A stretch of DNA of 64,000 bases, from the NCBI RefSeq assembly GCF_003576645.1, contig NC_044922.1, positions 14,239,985-14,303,984 on the forward strand, read 5' to 3'. Positions 1-12,215 of this stretch are shown one piece after another. Origin of the DNA: Ipomoea triloba (Eukaryota > Streptophyta > Magnoliopsida > Solanales > Convolvulaceae). The first letter of the stretch is position 1, and each line of letters opens with the position of its first letter. The translations under genes and the position numbers were made by a program. The notes beneath the pieces were generated by a model. The model was not told the DNA's origin and did not search any database. It worked only from the letters and a program-made list of their open reading frames with translations.

Positions 1-70
1 GGAGGAATCGGATTGTGTATGGAAGTATGCATTTGGATTGTTGATTGCTAGAGGAGAGGAGTGGGGAGTG

Positions 71-3006
71 ATGTTGGATCTCAATCTGAGTGTAGTCTAC
101 GACGAGAGTAGATTCGAGAAGCGTCCGGAAGGTTCCGGAGCGGATGAATCCGGGACCTCAAACTCGTCGATGCTGAATGCTGAGGCTTCCAGCAATGCCG
201 GCGACGACGACACGTGCTCCACGCGCGCCGGGGACGTCGTTCCCTTCAATTTCGATATCCTTAAAGTCGGGAGCAGAAACGAGGACGACGACGGGGATGA
301 CGAGAACCGGCAGGCGGCTCTGCCCGAGTTCGTGACTCGGCAGCTATTCCCGGTGAGTGAGGGCGCATGGAACACAGGTCAAACTTCCGGGAGGCAGGAT
401 TGGGCGATGGATCTCTCGTTCCGTCAAGCGGAGATGCGAATGGTAGAACAACAACAACAACAGCAGCAGCAGCAGCAACCGCCGCCTCAGCCGCAACAGC
501 AAGTGAAGAAGAGCAGGAGAGGGCCGAGGTCTCGGAGCTCACAGTACAGAGGAGTCACTTTCTACAGAAGAACTGGTAGATGGGAATCGCATATCTGGTC
601 AGTGCTCTCTGACTGTGAAACTCACTGATAATTGTTGCGTTTCTATTGAAGTGATTTTTCATACTGCTGTTAACATGCGTCTTTTCATTTAATTATATTT
701 ATATAAATGTTGTTGGTTGCAGGGACTGTGGGAAACAAGTATATTTGGGTATGAATACTTTTATTTTTAATTACTTTCCTTTTTGGTTAATTTCAGTGCT
801 CTTTTTTGGCCCTTAGTAGTGAATTATTTGCCGACTTATTTCCATTTTTGGTAAATTCTTTTCATGACCTTTGTTTTGGGTTTTGCCAGGTGGATTTGAC
901 ACTGCTGATGCCGCTGCTAGGTAAGTGATTGATTGATTGTCCGTGCTTTTTTTGATTCGTTTGGTTTTCTATGGTATTTTCCCAAGTTAATATCGATGAT
1001 ATATTTTTCTGAATAGTTTTTTTGTTCTTTATATTGCAGAGCATATGATCGAGCTGCTATTAAGTTTCGTGGAGTTGATGCTGACATAAATTTCCACTTG
1101 AGTGACTATGAGGAGGATATGAAACAGGTTAGAATAACAAAAAATTGTTTGGCATTTTGATATCAAACTAATAGATCTGTTCTTGTTACTGCTGCATCTA
1201 TTGACTGCTATTGCGGGTGGGTTCTTTTTGCAGATGGAAAACCTGAGTAAAGAAGAATTTGTACACATGCTGCGTCGCCAGAGTACTGGGTTCTCAAGGG
1301 GGAGCTCCAAATACAGAGGAGTAACACTGCATAAATGTGGGAGATGGGAGGCTCGGATGGGGCAGTTCCTAGGCAAAAAGTAAGCAACTAGTCACTGAGT
1401 TGATTGTCCTTGTTGGTTAGAGTAGAATTTAAAACTAGTTGGTGTAAACTGGGTAACAAATGTATTAAGATGCCTATTTGAAGAAGAAATCATTTGGAAC
1501 ACCCAGTATTTAGCGATGCTTGAATTGCAGGTATATTTATCTTGGGCTATTCGACAGTGAAGTAGAAGCTGCAAGGTCCTAATTTTGAAATTATTACCCT
1601 GAATTCTCAGCCTCAATACTGCATCATCCAACCAATATGTCCATTTTTTTTTTTATTTTCTGCATACCAGGGCTTATGATAAGGCAGCTATCAAATGTAA
1701 TGGAAGAGAGGCTGTCACTAACTTTGAGCCCAGTACATATGATGGGGGTACTGCATTCGACCCTCACAATGAAGGTATTTGCATACTCTTTTTACTATTG
1801 TAATCACCCATGAAACTGTTGCATTGACCAGTTCTTAGCAGTAACACACCTTTCACATGCCACAATACAGGTAGCCAACATGATCTTGATCTGAACTTGG
1901 GGATGACAAGCTCTTCTCCGAATAAAAATGTATGGGAATTTCTAGTACCATATGCTTCTTGATTTAGAAAAACCGCCATATTGTACATTACTCCTAAAGC
2001 CTCCTTATGATGGTGCCAAACATATGCTCCATATATTTCATCCAAAATTACTCTGTTAAAGGTTTCTATTCAACTTAAATTAAGAGAAATCTATTTTGGA
2101 ATCAACCTATTAGCTTTTTAATGTAGATGGCTTTACTGCTATGAAACATAATCTCAATGTCCCTAAATTATTTCTTGTAGCTAGACTGCTAGAGATATTG
2201 ACATTTATTTTTAATGGTCTTCAACTACAGATGGATAAATGTGATCAAACAACAATTGGGAGTTCACATCTGAACCGACAGCCATTTACATCAGAGCAAC
2301 CTCAGCTGTTGAATGGATTCTACTCACATTTCTTACCTAATTACCAGGTATGCTTTTGGCTCTTTTTCAGTTGCCAAGGTAGAAAATAGAAATCCTTGTC
2401 AATATCTAAAATGTCAATTAGCAAGTTTAGTTTATGCACATGTGGTCCATATTTGGAACCTTGCTAAAAGTTGTCTGAAACAGACTTTGCATGATAATAT
2501 CTACACATTAAACTTTTGTAGAGGTACTCCCAGATTTGTTTCTCTAAAGAATCTCTAAATCATTGGGTTGTGGGTTGATTATTGCACTGAAAGCTACAAC
2601 TACACTTGTTTACTAAAATCTCTAAATCATTGGCTGTTGGTTAAATATCATACTGAAAGCCAAAACTAATGTTGAGATCACACTTTTTTTTGTTATGATT
2701 TGGCAGCAGCAAATAGCAAGTGAGAAAAGAATGGGCATAGGTGGTTCCTCGCAAGGATCCCCAAACTGGATGCGTGAAATGCGCTATGGCACAACCCCAG
2801 TGGCAATGTTCTCTACTGCAGCAGCATCATCAGGATTCTCAACTCCGGCTACCAATGATTGTACGACGGCCTTTACTTCCGCCCTGGCAGGCCCCTACTC
2901 AGCAGCATTTTCATCCTCTCCATCCATGAATCTAAGCTTTGCTTCTTACCCAACTGCATCAACCAATACCTCTCAACACTATTACCATATCAGGCCACCA
3001 CCCTAA
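71..3006 (+). CDS. TOE1-like: euAP2-class transcription factor, TOE1/RAP2.7-like, ten exons
   Basis: Nuclear DNA-binding factor of the AP2 subfamily; the family represses flowering and the juvenile-to-adult change, and miR172 silences it. Exons read from GT/AG sites and reading phase: 71-597, 723-748, 890-920, 1040-1127, 1234-1379, 1531-1575, 1671-1774, 1871-1929, 2231-2347, 2707-3006. They sum to 1443 nt, giving 480 residues with no internal stop. The N-terminus MLDLNLSV is typical of the family, so I start at 71 rather than at the in-frame ATG at 38. A glutamine run (CAA then CAG codons) and a basic [12 protein letters not shown] stretch precede the first AP2 domain (about residues 156-214, [21 protein letters not shown] split by tiny exons of 26 and 31 nt). 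The second domain begins near residue 246 ([20 protein letters not shown]). Exon 8 encodes LDLNLG, an EAR-like repression motif. Subclade assignment (TOE1/RAP2.7 rather than TOE3 or AP2) is by motif resemblance only. Confidence 0.93.
2819..2839 (+). promoter_or_regulatory. miR172 target site in AP2-like mRNA
   Basis: The 21 bases match the classical miR172 site of AP2/TOE genes; the run GCAGCATCATCAGGATTCT (2821-2839) is intact, and only the second base of the usual CT start differs (CA). It lies in the last coding exon, downstream of both AP2 domains, where euAP2 genes carry it. It implies miR172-guided cleavage or translational repression of the mRNA; the regulation is inferred from the family. 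Confidence 0.93.
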
Positions 3007-3647
3007 TCTAACTTCCTCTCACCCTACCTACCTGATTCGGATACATACCACTGAATGTATGCATTCATTTGTACAACCAAAGTGTTGATTGATAACACAA
3101 CACATACATAAGCTAGCTTGGTTGGATTCTTTTTGACAGACTTCAAGATGTCCAATGATCTTGTTCAGCAATCTATACATGCTGAGTACTCTTTTTTTGC
3201 AGTAAGCTAGGCTAAACTTCTCTTTTGATCTCAGTAAATGAATTTAGTTTTACTTTCTGTTCAACTCTTCTGGGAGTGTACAAAACTATTTGCCATATTG
3301 CTTAATTTCCATCTAAACAAATGAATTAGAGAACAATAAAATGGAGGCAACCTAATTTCCAACTTTTCTCTAGGATGGAAATGCTAAATTAAGTACCTAT
3401 ATTTCATATATATCCATTATAAATTCAAATTTGAAGGACAAAAAAAAATGAAAATAATAATAATAATGTGTAACCAGACTGATTCGTTCATTAATAAATA
3501 ATCAATATGAATAATTGTAACACTTGACCACATAAAACAATTGATGTAATAAATTAAATATCTCAGGGATGAGGGAATTCAGTCAGATATGTAGATCAAG
3601 AATGAACAATGAGACCGGTCAGAGTAGTCGGCTATCTTGAATCTGAA
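3007..3647 (+). other. 3' untranslated and downstream region of the AP2-like gene
   Basis: No coding frame is supported here. The stretch directly follows the TAA stop and is AT-rich; an AATAAA-type signal occurs near 3335-3341. The exact 3' end cannot be read from sequence alone. Confidence 0.5.
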
Positions 3648-3655
3648 ACGATAGG

Positions 3656-3959
3656 TAGGGCGGTTAACGAACCGAACATAAACGAACGGAGGTTGTTCGT
3701 GTTCGTTTGTTAAGGATTTTGAAGTGTTCGTGTTCGCGCTCGTTTGTTAAAGTTTTTGGAAATTCTGTTCGTGTTCGTTTGTTAAGCGTTCATTAGTGTT
3801 TGTTAACGTTCGCGAACACGTTCACAAACATGTTCGCTATTAATCACGTTCATGAACATTGAATAACTAAACACCTGCATATGTTCATGATTACAATTCG
3901 TTCGTGAACAATAACCAACCAAACAGCACAACTACCAAACAATTACCTTATTACCCATG

Positions 3960-4018
<59 letters not shown>

Positions 4019-4274
4019 GAACATGTTTGCGAACATTAGTAAATGAACAATAACCGAGCTTGTTCGCGAACATTATTAAACGAACACAAAAGAGCTTGTT
4101 CACGATCTCTTAGCAAACGAGCTTACCATTGTTCAGACTCTGTTCGTTTATTAATCGACCTCTAAATTTTGTTTGTTAATATTTTTTTTTTACCTTAATA
4201 AACAAACATAAACGAACGTTTAGTGAACACGAACACAAGTAGTTTGTCGAAATCTTTGTTTTCTAACACCCCTA
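3656..4274. mobile_element. non-autonomous hAT-type element (MITE)
   Basis: Ends are TAGGGCGGTTA on the left and the inverted counterpart of TAGGGGTGTTA on the right. The flanking octamers ACGATAGG (3648-3655) and ACAATGGG (4275-4282) agree at 6 of 8 positions, the two differences being transitions, as expected for an old 8-bp hAT duplication. The interior is built of many direct and inverted copies of GTTCGTGTTCGTTTGTTAA-like words and holds a TA microsatellite. No coding capacity. Confidence 0.65.
3962..4016. repeat. (TA)n microsatellite
   Basis: About 54 bases of uninterrupted TA inside the hAT-type element. Confidence 0.95.
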
Positions 4275-4707
4275 ACAATGGGTAGTAGTAAGGTGCTCAA
4301 AGGGGTCCGGTGTGACGAAAGGTCCAAAAGTCCACCTTCACAATAACTAATGCGCCTTTTATAGGTAGGGCAAGGTGAGCATGTCGAATTATTGGCTTGG
4401 GCAGTTAGAGTGTGCCAAGTGTTTAGTGAAGGTTGTGTGGGGTGATAGGATGTGACAGGACGTGACATGACAGATTTGTTTTACTCGGAAAGTGCCTTTG
4501 GGTAATCTGGTCAAAGGCTTGCCGACGGGCTAGTTTGACAAGTGTTTCATGTCACCTCCGGTCGGAAGCATTCAGAATTGCACAAGTATTTGCCGATCGG
4601 TGATGGTCAATTGATCGGATATGACTAGTACATTAGAGATGGTTGCACTAGAATAATCCCTATCAATTATACATGTATAAAATTGGATTAAAAAAAAACA
4701 TTTTCTT

Positions 4708-4761
<54 letters not shown>

Positions 4762-6501
4762 GATCACAGGCAGCTGAGTGAGTTGGTGCAATAGGGAAGC
4801 TTTTGAAGCAACAGTGTATTAGGTACTGAGTGGATCTGTACATTAAACCAAAAGGTACCAGGTAAGTAACATAATAATTTTGACCTAGTACTGGACTACT
4901 GGGTATAGCAGCATAGTATTTATTGTTTTGTTTTCAAAGCAAGTGCAATGCATCTACACAATGCAACCCAACAATTGTTCATTCCACTTTTTCTTTTGCT
5001 CCACTTGTGTTTCTTTCAAGGGTTCCTTTGTCCTATACCAATTCATATCCCCCCTCCTTAAACAATATCCTTTCTTTTAAACCCCCCCCCCCCCCCCCTC
5101 TCTCTCTCCCTCATGATTGCTTGTGTAATATAATAGTGCTTATTCCCAACAATTTTTGCACCTATTAATTAAATAAATCAAAGGATAACAAGTCACCAAT
5201 ATATAATGAAATATTGGTATGCCAAATATGGTACTTTGACATAAGAAACGGCCTCCTGAGCAATAATATGGACAGCACGATTTTATAGACTGCTTAATAA
5301 AATTGAAATTAATATTTAAGAATTGACTAGCAACATCATTAATATCACAAACAATGTGTTGTGAAAATTATGCTTATGTGCTGACCGGCCACCTAGCATA
5401 TCACCATAATCAGTGGTTTAGACGGCGGCCACATAGTCGGCCGATTAGCTATTACTCTTTTTTATTTTTAAATAAGTTATACGCCGTTTTAAGTGAAATA
5501 ACTCTAAATTGTTCAAAGCCTAGATATTTTTTAGGTTAATATTTAATATTTTTAGTATTAACTATTAAAATAGTAAATAGTTTATAATTATAAGTCTTAA
5601 AAAATTTTAAAATAAAATTTTTAAACAAATTAAGAAAAAATATACATGAGCATCTCGGCGCCTAACGATTTTTTTAACCATACCAACAACAAAACCAAAA
5701 TAAAAATTTAAAGGTTCAGACTGCAAATTGTGTATCACTTGTTGCACATCCATTTCCATGTCACCCACATCAATATTTAACTCCCGAAGCCATTCTAGAG
5801 CTTCTTGGATTTTATAATGTTCTTATTCATTACTTGATTTTTTTATTTTTATTTTTTTTGAGTTTTAGGGAGCTGCATTTTCAGAGTTCAAACGATGAAA
5901 CATGATTAAGTCGAAAAGAAAATCATTTCATTCACATCTTATGAGTTAGCGCGAATATATTAGTTGAGTTAGCGTGGGTATTTTAGTATATATATAGAGA
6001 AAAAAAATACAAAAACAAAAGTTATAGATAAGAGCAAGATGTAGAGGGCTTTGAGGCACGTGGTGGGCCCCAGCTTTGTTGGAGTTTAATTGACCCATGG
6101 GCCCATCCTGGGTTTTGTTGATTCGGGTCAGATTCGGGTAGTCAGGATTTTGGGGTTGTAGTTGGTGGGTCCCCTGAATTTTTTCTTTCTTAAACAAACA
6201 TTATAACTTGTGGTACTGATCAGGACACCCAATTGGCGTGAGGGTAGACATGACTTCTTGGATGTTACACTTTTGTCTCCTCCTAAATTTATTTATGTTT
6301 TTCTTTTTCTTCGAGGTGGCTGAATTAAATAAATCTTGGGAAAACAATTTGATATGAAACAAATTCAACTCCCTCCACTTTATTACAACTTTAAATGGAC
6401 AAGACGTTTTTTGTCCCTGTATTTTAATTAGGGAAAAGAATTAAATAAGTCTTTAATTGAATAGTATAATAAAACATATACTAGAGCATCCATAGTAGTT
6501 T
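4275..6501. other. intergenic stretch without a supported gene
   Basis: Only short chance frames are seen. It holds a TA microsatellite (about 4713-4758) and a run of 17 C at 5082-5098 followed by CT repeats. The segment 6337-6425 is a diverged copy of 29757-29840 (both contain TTACAACTTTAAATGGACAA), marking a dispersed repeat. Confidence 0.5.
4713..4758. repeat. (TA)n microsatellite
   Basis: Uninterrupted TA dinucleotides in intergenic DNA. Confidence 0.95.
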
Positions 6502-8279
6502 AAGGGGTGTATTCAATCATAACTTTTGTAGATTTTTAAAATCATAAATTTTAATATTTTATTGACTTTCCTAGAATCGTTCAAAACTTTTTAAAACTTT
6601 GTAAGACTCTATAAAAGCCTATATAAAAAACTTTAATAAACTTTTATCAACTTTTTTATTTTAAAAAATTTACAAAAGTCATTGAAATTCTAAATTGAAT
6701 ACATTGTTACAAACTTTCAATTATTTCGATTCTTATCATTTATAATTTTCTTACAAAACATGTTATAATATATCATAAAATACTTCTTATTATATAGTTC
6801 TTCACCCACATCAACATTATTATTTTTATCCATACTAGGGTGAGACTTATATGTTAATTACTTATATCTAAAAACATAATAAGTGTGAATGAAGGTTATA
6901 CCCTTCATTTATATCCATTTTTTCCGTTAAGTTATTTTGTACATTATGATATAAAAGTTGTACTTTACAATATATTAGACAAACATACCCCTACCGTTAT
7001 AACTTCCATTATCTTTTTCACTATTGTTACTATGCACATGCATCCACTATATATTTTTTTATTTTCTTCAATAATAATAATATATACACATTATATATTG
7101 GAGTTATATGTTAGTTATTTCCTAAAATATAAATATAAAATTTATAAAAATATTTTTCATTATTACTATTTACAATAATTCAAATATCTAAAATCTAAAT
7201 AAATTTAAAATTTTAATATAAAATATTAATATTGGACACCTATTTTTTGCGCATAGCGCATAAGAAAAACTAGTAGTATTAATAAGCATCAACAAAAAAA
7301 ATTTCATAAGATATTTATAACAATATTGAACACTAAAATTTATAGTAATAGAATTGCTCAAATAAAATATTTAAAAATATAGTTACTAGTTGCATAAAAT
7401 TAAAAAAAAATAGTATATATAAAAAATTATATTCGATATACTGTTAGGCATCAAGCAAAGAGCTATTATTTGCAATAGCAATATGGGACTACTAACAACC
7501 ACAATGTGTTTCTTTTTGCAGCCTCAAATTGCTATTGCGAACAGTAGTTCACTATTCGTAATAGCATGTTGTTAAAATGAAAAAAGAAAAAATATATTAC
7601 GAATAAACATATGAATATTATGAAACGTATAGTAAAAATTGACGGTGATAAATAAATTTTTTTTTTACTTTGTTCATGTATTTAAGAGAAAAAGTTCTTA
7701 GAGAAAGTTTAGAAGTTGATGTGAAAATTTTTTAGTGAGTTTAGAAGTTAGAGACAAAAAGTTTGTAGAAAAAAAAATATACAAGCAATAATGAAGTAAA
7801 AATAATATTATTTTGAATTTTTAGAGGGAGACCGTAAAGTTTAGGAGAGAGAAAACCTTAGTAGAGTTTAGGTATGAAGAAAATATAGGATAATGAAAAA
7901 AACATAATTTATTGAATTTAGGTATAAGATTTACAAAGTTCAAAATTTTAAATAAAGAGAAAAAAAATAGAGTTCAAATTGAGAGAGAAAACATTTAGAG
8001 TTGGTAGAAAGAAAATTTTGAAATCTTGGGGTTGAAGTTTGGATTTCAACTATTTATATTTGAGAAGTAAAAGTTTACAAAAGTTCTAAAATTAAAAAGT
8101 TCTTACAAATTCATAACTTTTTAAATACCACATGACTTTTAAAGACTTTTTAAAAACCTTGATTGGATACCGCATGACTTTTAAAGACCTCCTAAATGTT
8201 TGAATTGAATACCTCCAAACTTTAAAAGTTCATAAAAGTTTTTAAAATTTTATGAAAGTCATGATTGAATACACCCCTT
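6502..8279. mobile_element. AT-rich TIR-bounded non-autonomous DNA element
   Basis: The left end reads AAGGGGTGTATTCAATCA and the right end is its inverted counterpart (TGATTGAATACACCCCTT). Subterminal inverted similarity continues imperfectly for over 100 bases with repeated words such as ACTTTTATGAACTTTTAAA. No transposase is recognisable and no target duplication is clear, so the superfamily is open. A Helitron copy (6867-7273) is nested inside. Two independent related elements, rather than one, remain possible. Confidence 0.5.
6867..7273 (+). mobile_element. short non-autonomous Helitron
   Basis: Begins TCTAAAAACATAATAAGT after a T-rich AT target and ends with the hairpin-like GCGCATAGCGCATAAG followed by AAAAACTAG next to T, the TC...CTRR layout of Helitrons. 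Related copies lie at 35515-35862 (reverse) and 63063-63510 (forward). It contains a chance 97-codon frame shared in diverged form with the reverse copy; I do not regard it as a gene. Confidence 0.7.
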
Positions 8280-8915
8280 TTTTTGGTACTTTTTTTTAGT
8301 CCATGTAGGAAAGAGATAGAGGAGGGGAGAGTAAGCAAATAAAAAATAAAAAATAAAAAAAGTTGACGCGATTTCAAGAAAAAAATAATCATTGCACATT
8401 TACGCGCCAACTGGGCGCACAGCTGGTGCGCGAAACGCATAGCCAAGGGTGAAAGCATGATCATAGCTAGGCAACAAAAAACACATTAATAACTTACTAA
8501 ACAAAATAATGCATTAAAAGACTAAAAGTAAAATCTGAACATAGAGTAAGACTGCAAGTCAAAGTATACTAGAGGCAACAACTTCTTACTAGAATTCCAT
8601 AAATGGTCAAATGGGACATCAGTCATTCAGTTGGGCTCAAGTCTGAAGTCTTAACTCATCTAAAGGCGACAACATTTCAACAATAGAAAGTTACCCATCC
8701 ACTTAGATGAGGCAACATCTTAATAGCACTTATAGTAGGCCAACAAGCATGAGGCAACAACAAACAACATAACAAATTATTAACATAAACAATAGGAAAA
8801 TAAATACATTACAGGGATTGTATGCAACATTAATGGTATATTAGATGCAACTCCAGTTGAAAACTCTGCAAAACATAATAAGGATATTAGAAATTTAGAA
8901 TAAGAAAAGAAAGAA
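8280..8915. other. no gene seen; probably the 3' non-coding end of the hAT element
   Basis: Lies between the AT-rich TIR element and the hAT transposase C-terminus (minus strand). I could not find the left terminal inverted repeat of the hAT element here. Confidence 0.35.
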
Positions 8916-10660
8916 TTAAGAAACTAATTTACAAAAAATTAAGAATAAGAATAAGGGAAACAGAGAATTACCTTTCTCTAATCTTTCCACTTCATCTAAG
9001 TTCTCATCTACTAAGATTGGCTGATTTGGTAACCTCAAGCAATCTTGTGCACGAAGTACGACTTTCACTATTTTTGGAATTAAGGAACTCCTAAATGCAT
9101 CAAGCACCCTTCCACTTATACAAAATGCACTTTCAGAGGCTACTATGGAAATAGGAACTGCAAGCACATCTCTAGCCACTTTGGAGAGAATAGAGAATCT
9201 CTCACTATTTACCTTCCACCACCTTAAAACATCAAACCACCAGATTCATCATAATCTTTTCACTCAAGTAAACTTGTAGCTCAGTCTGCTTACTGCTTCC
9301 ACCACCAGACTCTATTCTTTGTTTTTTTTAGTTAACTCTTCAACCTTGATTGAGGCTTACCAATAGTAGGATTTGTAGCCTCAAACTGGGTAGATGGTTC
9401 TGCCTGGGTAGAACTGACAAGGTATGTAGTTGCATAATCATTATACAACTCAACCATTGCAGTTTGGACCTTGGAAAAGCAATCTTTGCCTTTCACTTTT
9501 CCATACAGCTAGACAAATTGATATGACATGTACTCCTCCTTATCCCTAGGGTCCAGAATATTAGCAAAAAAATGACAAAGTTCATTTTTTCTAGATCCCC
9601 CCCAGTATTTCTCAAACTTCTGCTTCATTTGTGTCCCCATTGCCTGTTACAGACCACAGAAATACAGAAAGCATATACAAAAAATTACAAGTTCAAACAA
9701 AATCATCTAAGTTAGAAAAATAAACACAAAGCAAATAAAAATAAACACATTACTTGTAGTAAACAGATGACCTTTTCAGTCCCAGAATCACCTGTAACCA
9801 TATCTTCCAGCAGGAAACTAAGATCAGAGATCTCAGAGAAGAATGTGTTAGATGTGACATAAAGAGAACCAGATATTCTCACTGTCATCTCGTAAAATTT
9901 TTTGAGGAGCTTCACTAAGCTCTCCATAGAACACCAATCCAAATAAGAGGGAACAGAATCACACAAATCAGCAGAAAATAAGGATCTTTTTGCTCATATG
10001 CATCAAACACCCTTTGATACAGAATTGCAGTGTTTAGCATAATGTAGGTGTTGTTCTACCTTGTAGGGACATCTAGCTGTAAAGCAGATTTAGCTTCCAC
10101 CCCAATGAGATCAGCAAGATCTCTAAACTTTTTCAGCCTAGCAGGTGAGTTCCTAACCCATCTAACTACATCCCTAACCCTTTTCACATACACATCTGCA
10201 AGCCTCAAACCATCTTGTACCACTAAGTTTAAGATATGGGCTATGCACCTCATGTGCATGTACTGCACCCTAACAGAAGAAGAACCCCAAGATAACAGCT
10301 TGTTCTTAAAAAATCCCAAAGCTGTATCATTAGAAGAAACATTGTCCACTATAACAGTGAACACATTTCTAATCTCCCACTCTAATAGACAACTCTCTAA
10401 GGCTTTTGCAATAAACTCCCCCCTATGAGAAGAAACAGGGACAAAGGAAATTTTTTTTCTGAAGCTTCCACTGGTCATTAATAAAATGTGCAGTAATGCA
10501 CATATAATTAATCTTCTGGACAGAAGTCTATGTATCAGTGGTTAAACTAACTCTATGGGTGCCCACCCTAAACAACTTCTTAAGGTTCAGCCCCTCATCA
10601 GGGAATATTCGGTAGATGTCCTTAGATATTGTCCACCTAGAAGGAATATGAAACCAAGGA

Positions 10661-11520
10661 CAAGCTATTCGTTAGGCCCCCTCTAGGTGCCTGGAGGGCG
10701 CCTAGTTTTTTTTTTTAATAATAATTTTTTTAAAAATATTTTAAGTGTTAATAATTGTATAGTGTTTAATATTTTAAGTCTTTACACTTTAATACTTTTT
10801 TTTTTTAAAATCAAAGAACGAAATATATTAATAATCAACCAAAGATGAGATACAGAGCGGGGGAACAGAAACCCACGGCCTCAGGACAGACAAAGAACCA
10901 GAGGGACGTGCTAACACATGAGCCACTTGATTCGCTGACCTACCGACATGGTGAACTGATACGTTTCCAATGTCACTAGCAATATTACGACATTGCTTGA
11001 TAATCGAACCCACATACGAAAGGTCTAACATAGAAGAATTAAAACTAGAACAAAAATTAAGACAATTAGTCTCTAAAATAATATTATTGAAACCACGCGC
11101 TTTTAGCCAAGTAAGCACCTCTTTAACCGCCATGGCCTCGGCCATATATGGATCCTGACCGCAATCAATCCGGGAACTGCATGCTGCCACAAATCTGCCA
11201 CCTTGATCATGCACAACTGCACCAAAACCTGAACCATTATCAAAGATAACTGCATCCACGTTGCATTTAAAATTAGTGGCCAGTGGGGGAAACCAAATAA
11301 CATGTACTGGGATATTTATATTAGTATGAGTGTAAGCATCTAACCATAATGCACTGAGATTAGCAGATTGCCTACACAAAGAATCCACACTTGGCATAAT
11401 AGCTCTCCAATTTACACTTTAATGGTTAAATAGTTAATACTTAATAAGTTAATAGTTTTTTTTTTTTGAAAACGCGGCCAGGCGCCGCCTAGCACCTAGG
11501 GGCGATTTTTGCAAACATTG
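10661..11520. mobile_element. insertion in the hAT transposase, itself carrying a LINE
   Basis: The hAT reading is interrupted between the QGFKQ and CPWFHIPS blocks by non-hAT DNA. Its edges carry GC-rich near-palindromic words (GCGCCTAG, GGCGCCGCCTAGCACCTAGG) and T-runs. The class is not identified. The inner part is a LINE fragment (10794-11410). Confidence 0.5.
10794..11410 (-). mobile_element. 5'-truncated L1-type LINE with RNase H domain
   Basis: On the minus strand it encodes the plant LINE RNase H-like C-terminus (frame 10828-11397) with NVDAVIFDNGSGFGAVVHD, MAEAMAVKEVLTWLK and SANQVAHVLARPSG. A T-run at 10796-10807 is the poly(A) tail in reverse. A perfect 13-bp target duplication TTTACACTTTAAT flanks it (10781-10793 and 11411-11423). 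It is the same general family as the LINE at 51838 but clearly diverged. Confidence 0.9.
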
Positions 11521-11579
11521 CTTGAACCCTTGGCCCTCAACAAATCTAAAAGGGAGTTCATCTATGATTATCATCTCAA

Positions 11580-12215
11580 GCTCTGTTTGGCAGAGCTTAT
11601 TTAAGAGCTTATAGCTTATTTTAAGCTACTAATAAGCTATAAGCTCTGTTTGGTAATATTCTTAAAATAAGTTAGTAGTTTAAAATAAGAGCTTATTTTT
11701 TAACGCTACATTAGGTAGTGTTTCAAAATAAGCTAGTAGCTTCCTAACTTTTTTTTCCATCTTTAACCTTATTATTTTAAAGAAATGACATCATTTACCC
11801 TTCCCAATTAAAACCTTTTTGGCTAAACTTTTTTGACTTTTTCTCTTCAATATGCTTGGTTGTAATTTCAATTTGACATTTGTGTTTGAACATTGATTTT
11901 TGTATGAACTAATCTTATGAATTATAAACATTTTGTTTTACTTTATATGTTTTTAAATATATGTTCTTACCTTATATTTTATTAAAATATATTGATTTCA
12001 CTATTTTATATTTTAATATATAAACAAACCTATTTAAATTTAAAATTATTTAAATTGTATGACGATGTCCTTTTTAGTCTTTTTACATTTATCAGCTTAT
12101 CAAAAAGCTAATTTTACCAAACACTTTTAAGCATAACAGCTCTGCAGATTTTAGCTTTGAGCTTATAACATTTCAGTTTTCAGCTACCTTTTCAGCTAGG
12201 TTTGCCAAACATAGC
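11580..12215. mobile_element. non-autonomous hAT-like MITE inside the hAT transposase
   Basis: The ends GCTCTGTTTGGC and (inverted) GCTATGTTTGGC are terminal inverted repeats, and subterminal AGCTTATAGCTTATTTT-like words recur in both orientations. Removing it rejoins CE with MIIIDELPF of the hAT transposase, so the insertion point is well supported. Only CTCA is clearly shared between the flanks, so the 8-bp duplication has decayed or the edges are off by a few bases. Confidence 0.65.

Noticed and set aside
6885..7178. 97-codon frame shared with 35544-35849
   Set aside because: The match reflects shared non-autonomous Helitron DNA; composition is hydrophobic AT-rich noise and the copies differ by indels.
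8916..9966. Small minus-strand frames as separate genes
   Set aside because: They align in order with one hAT transposase and are its broken pieces.
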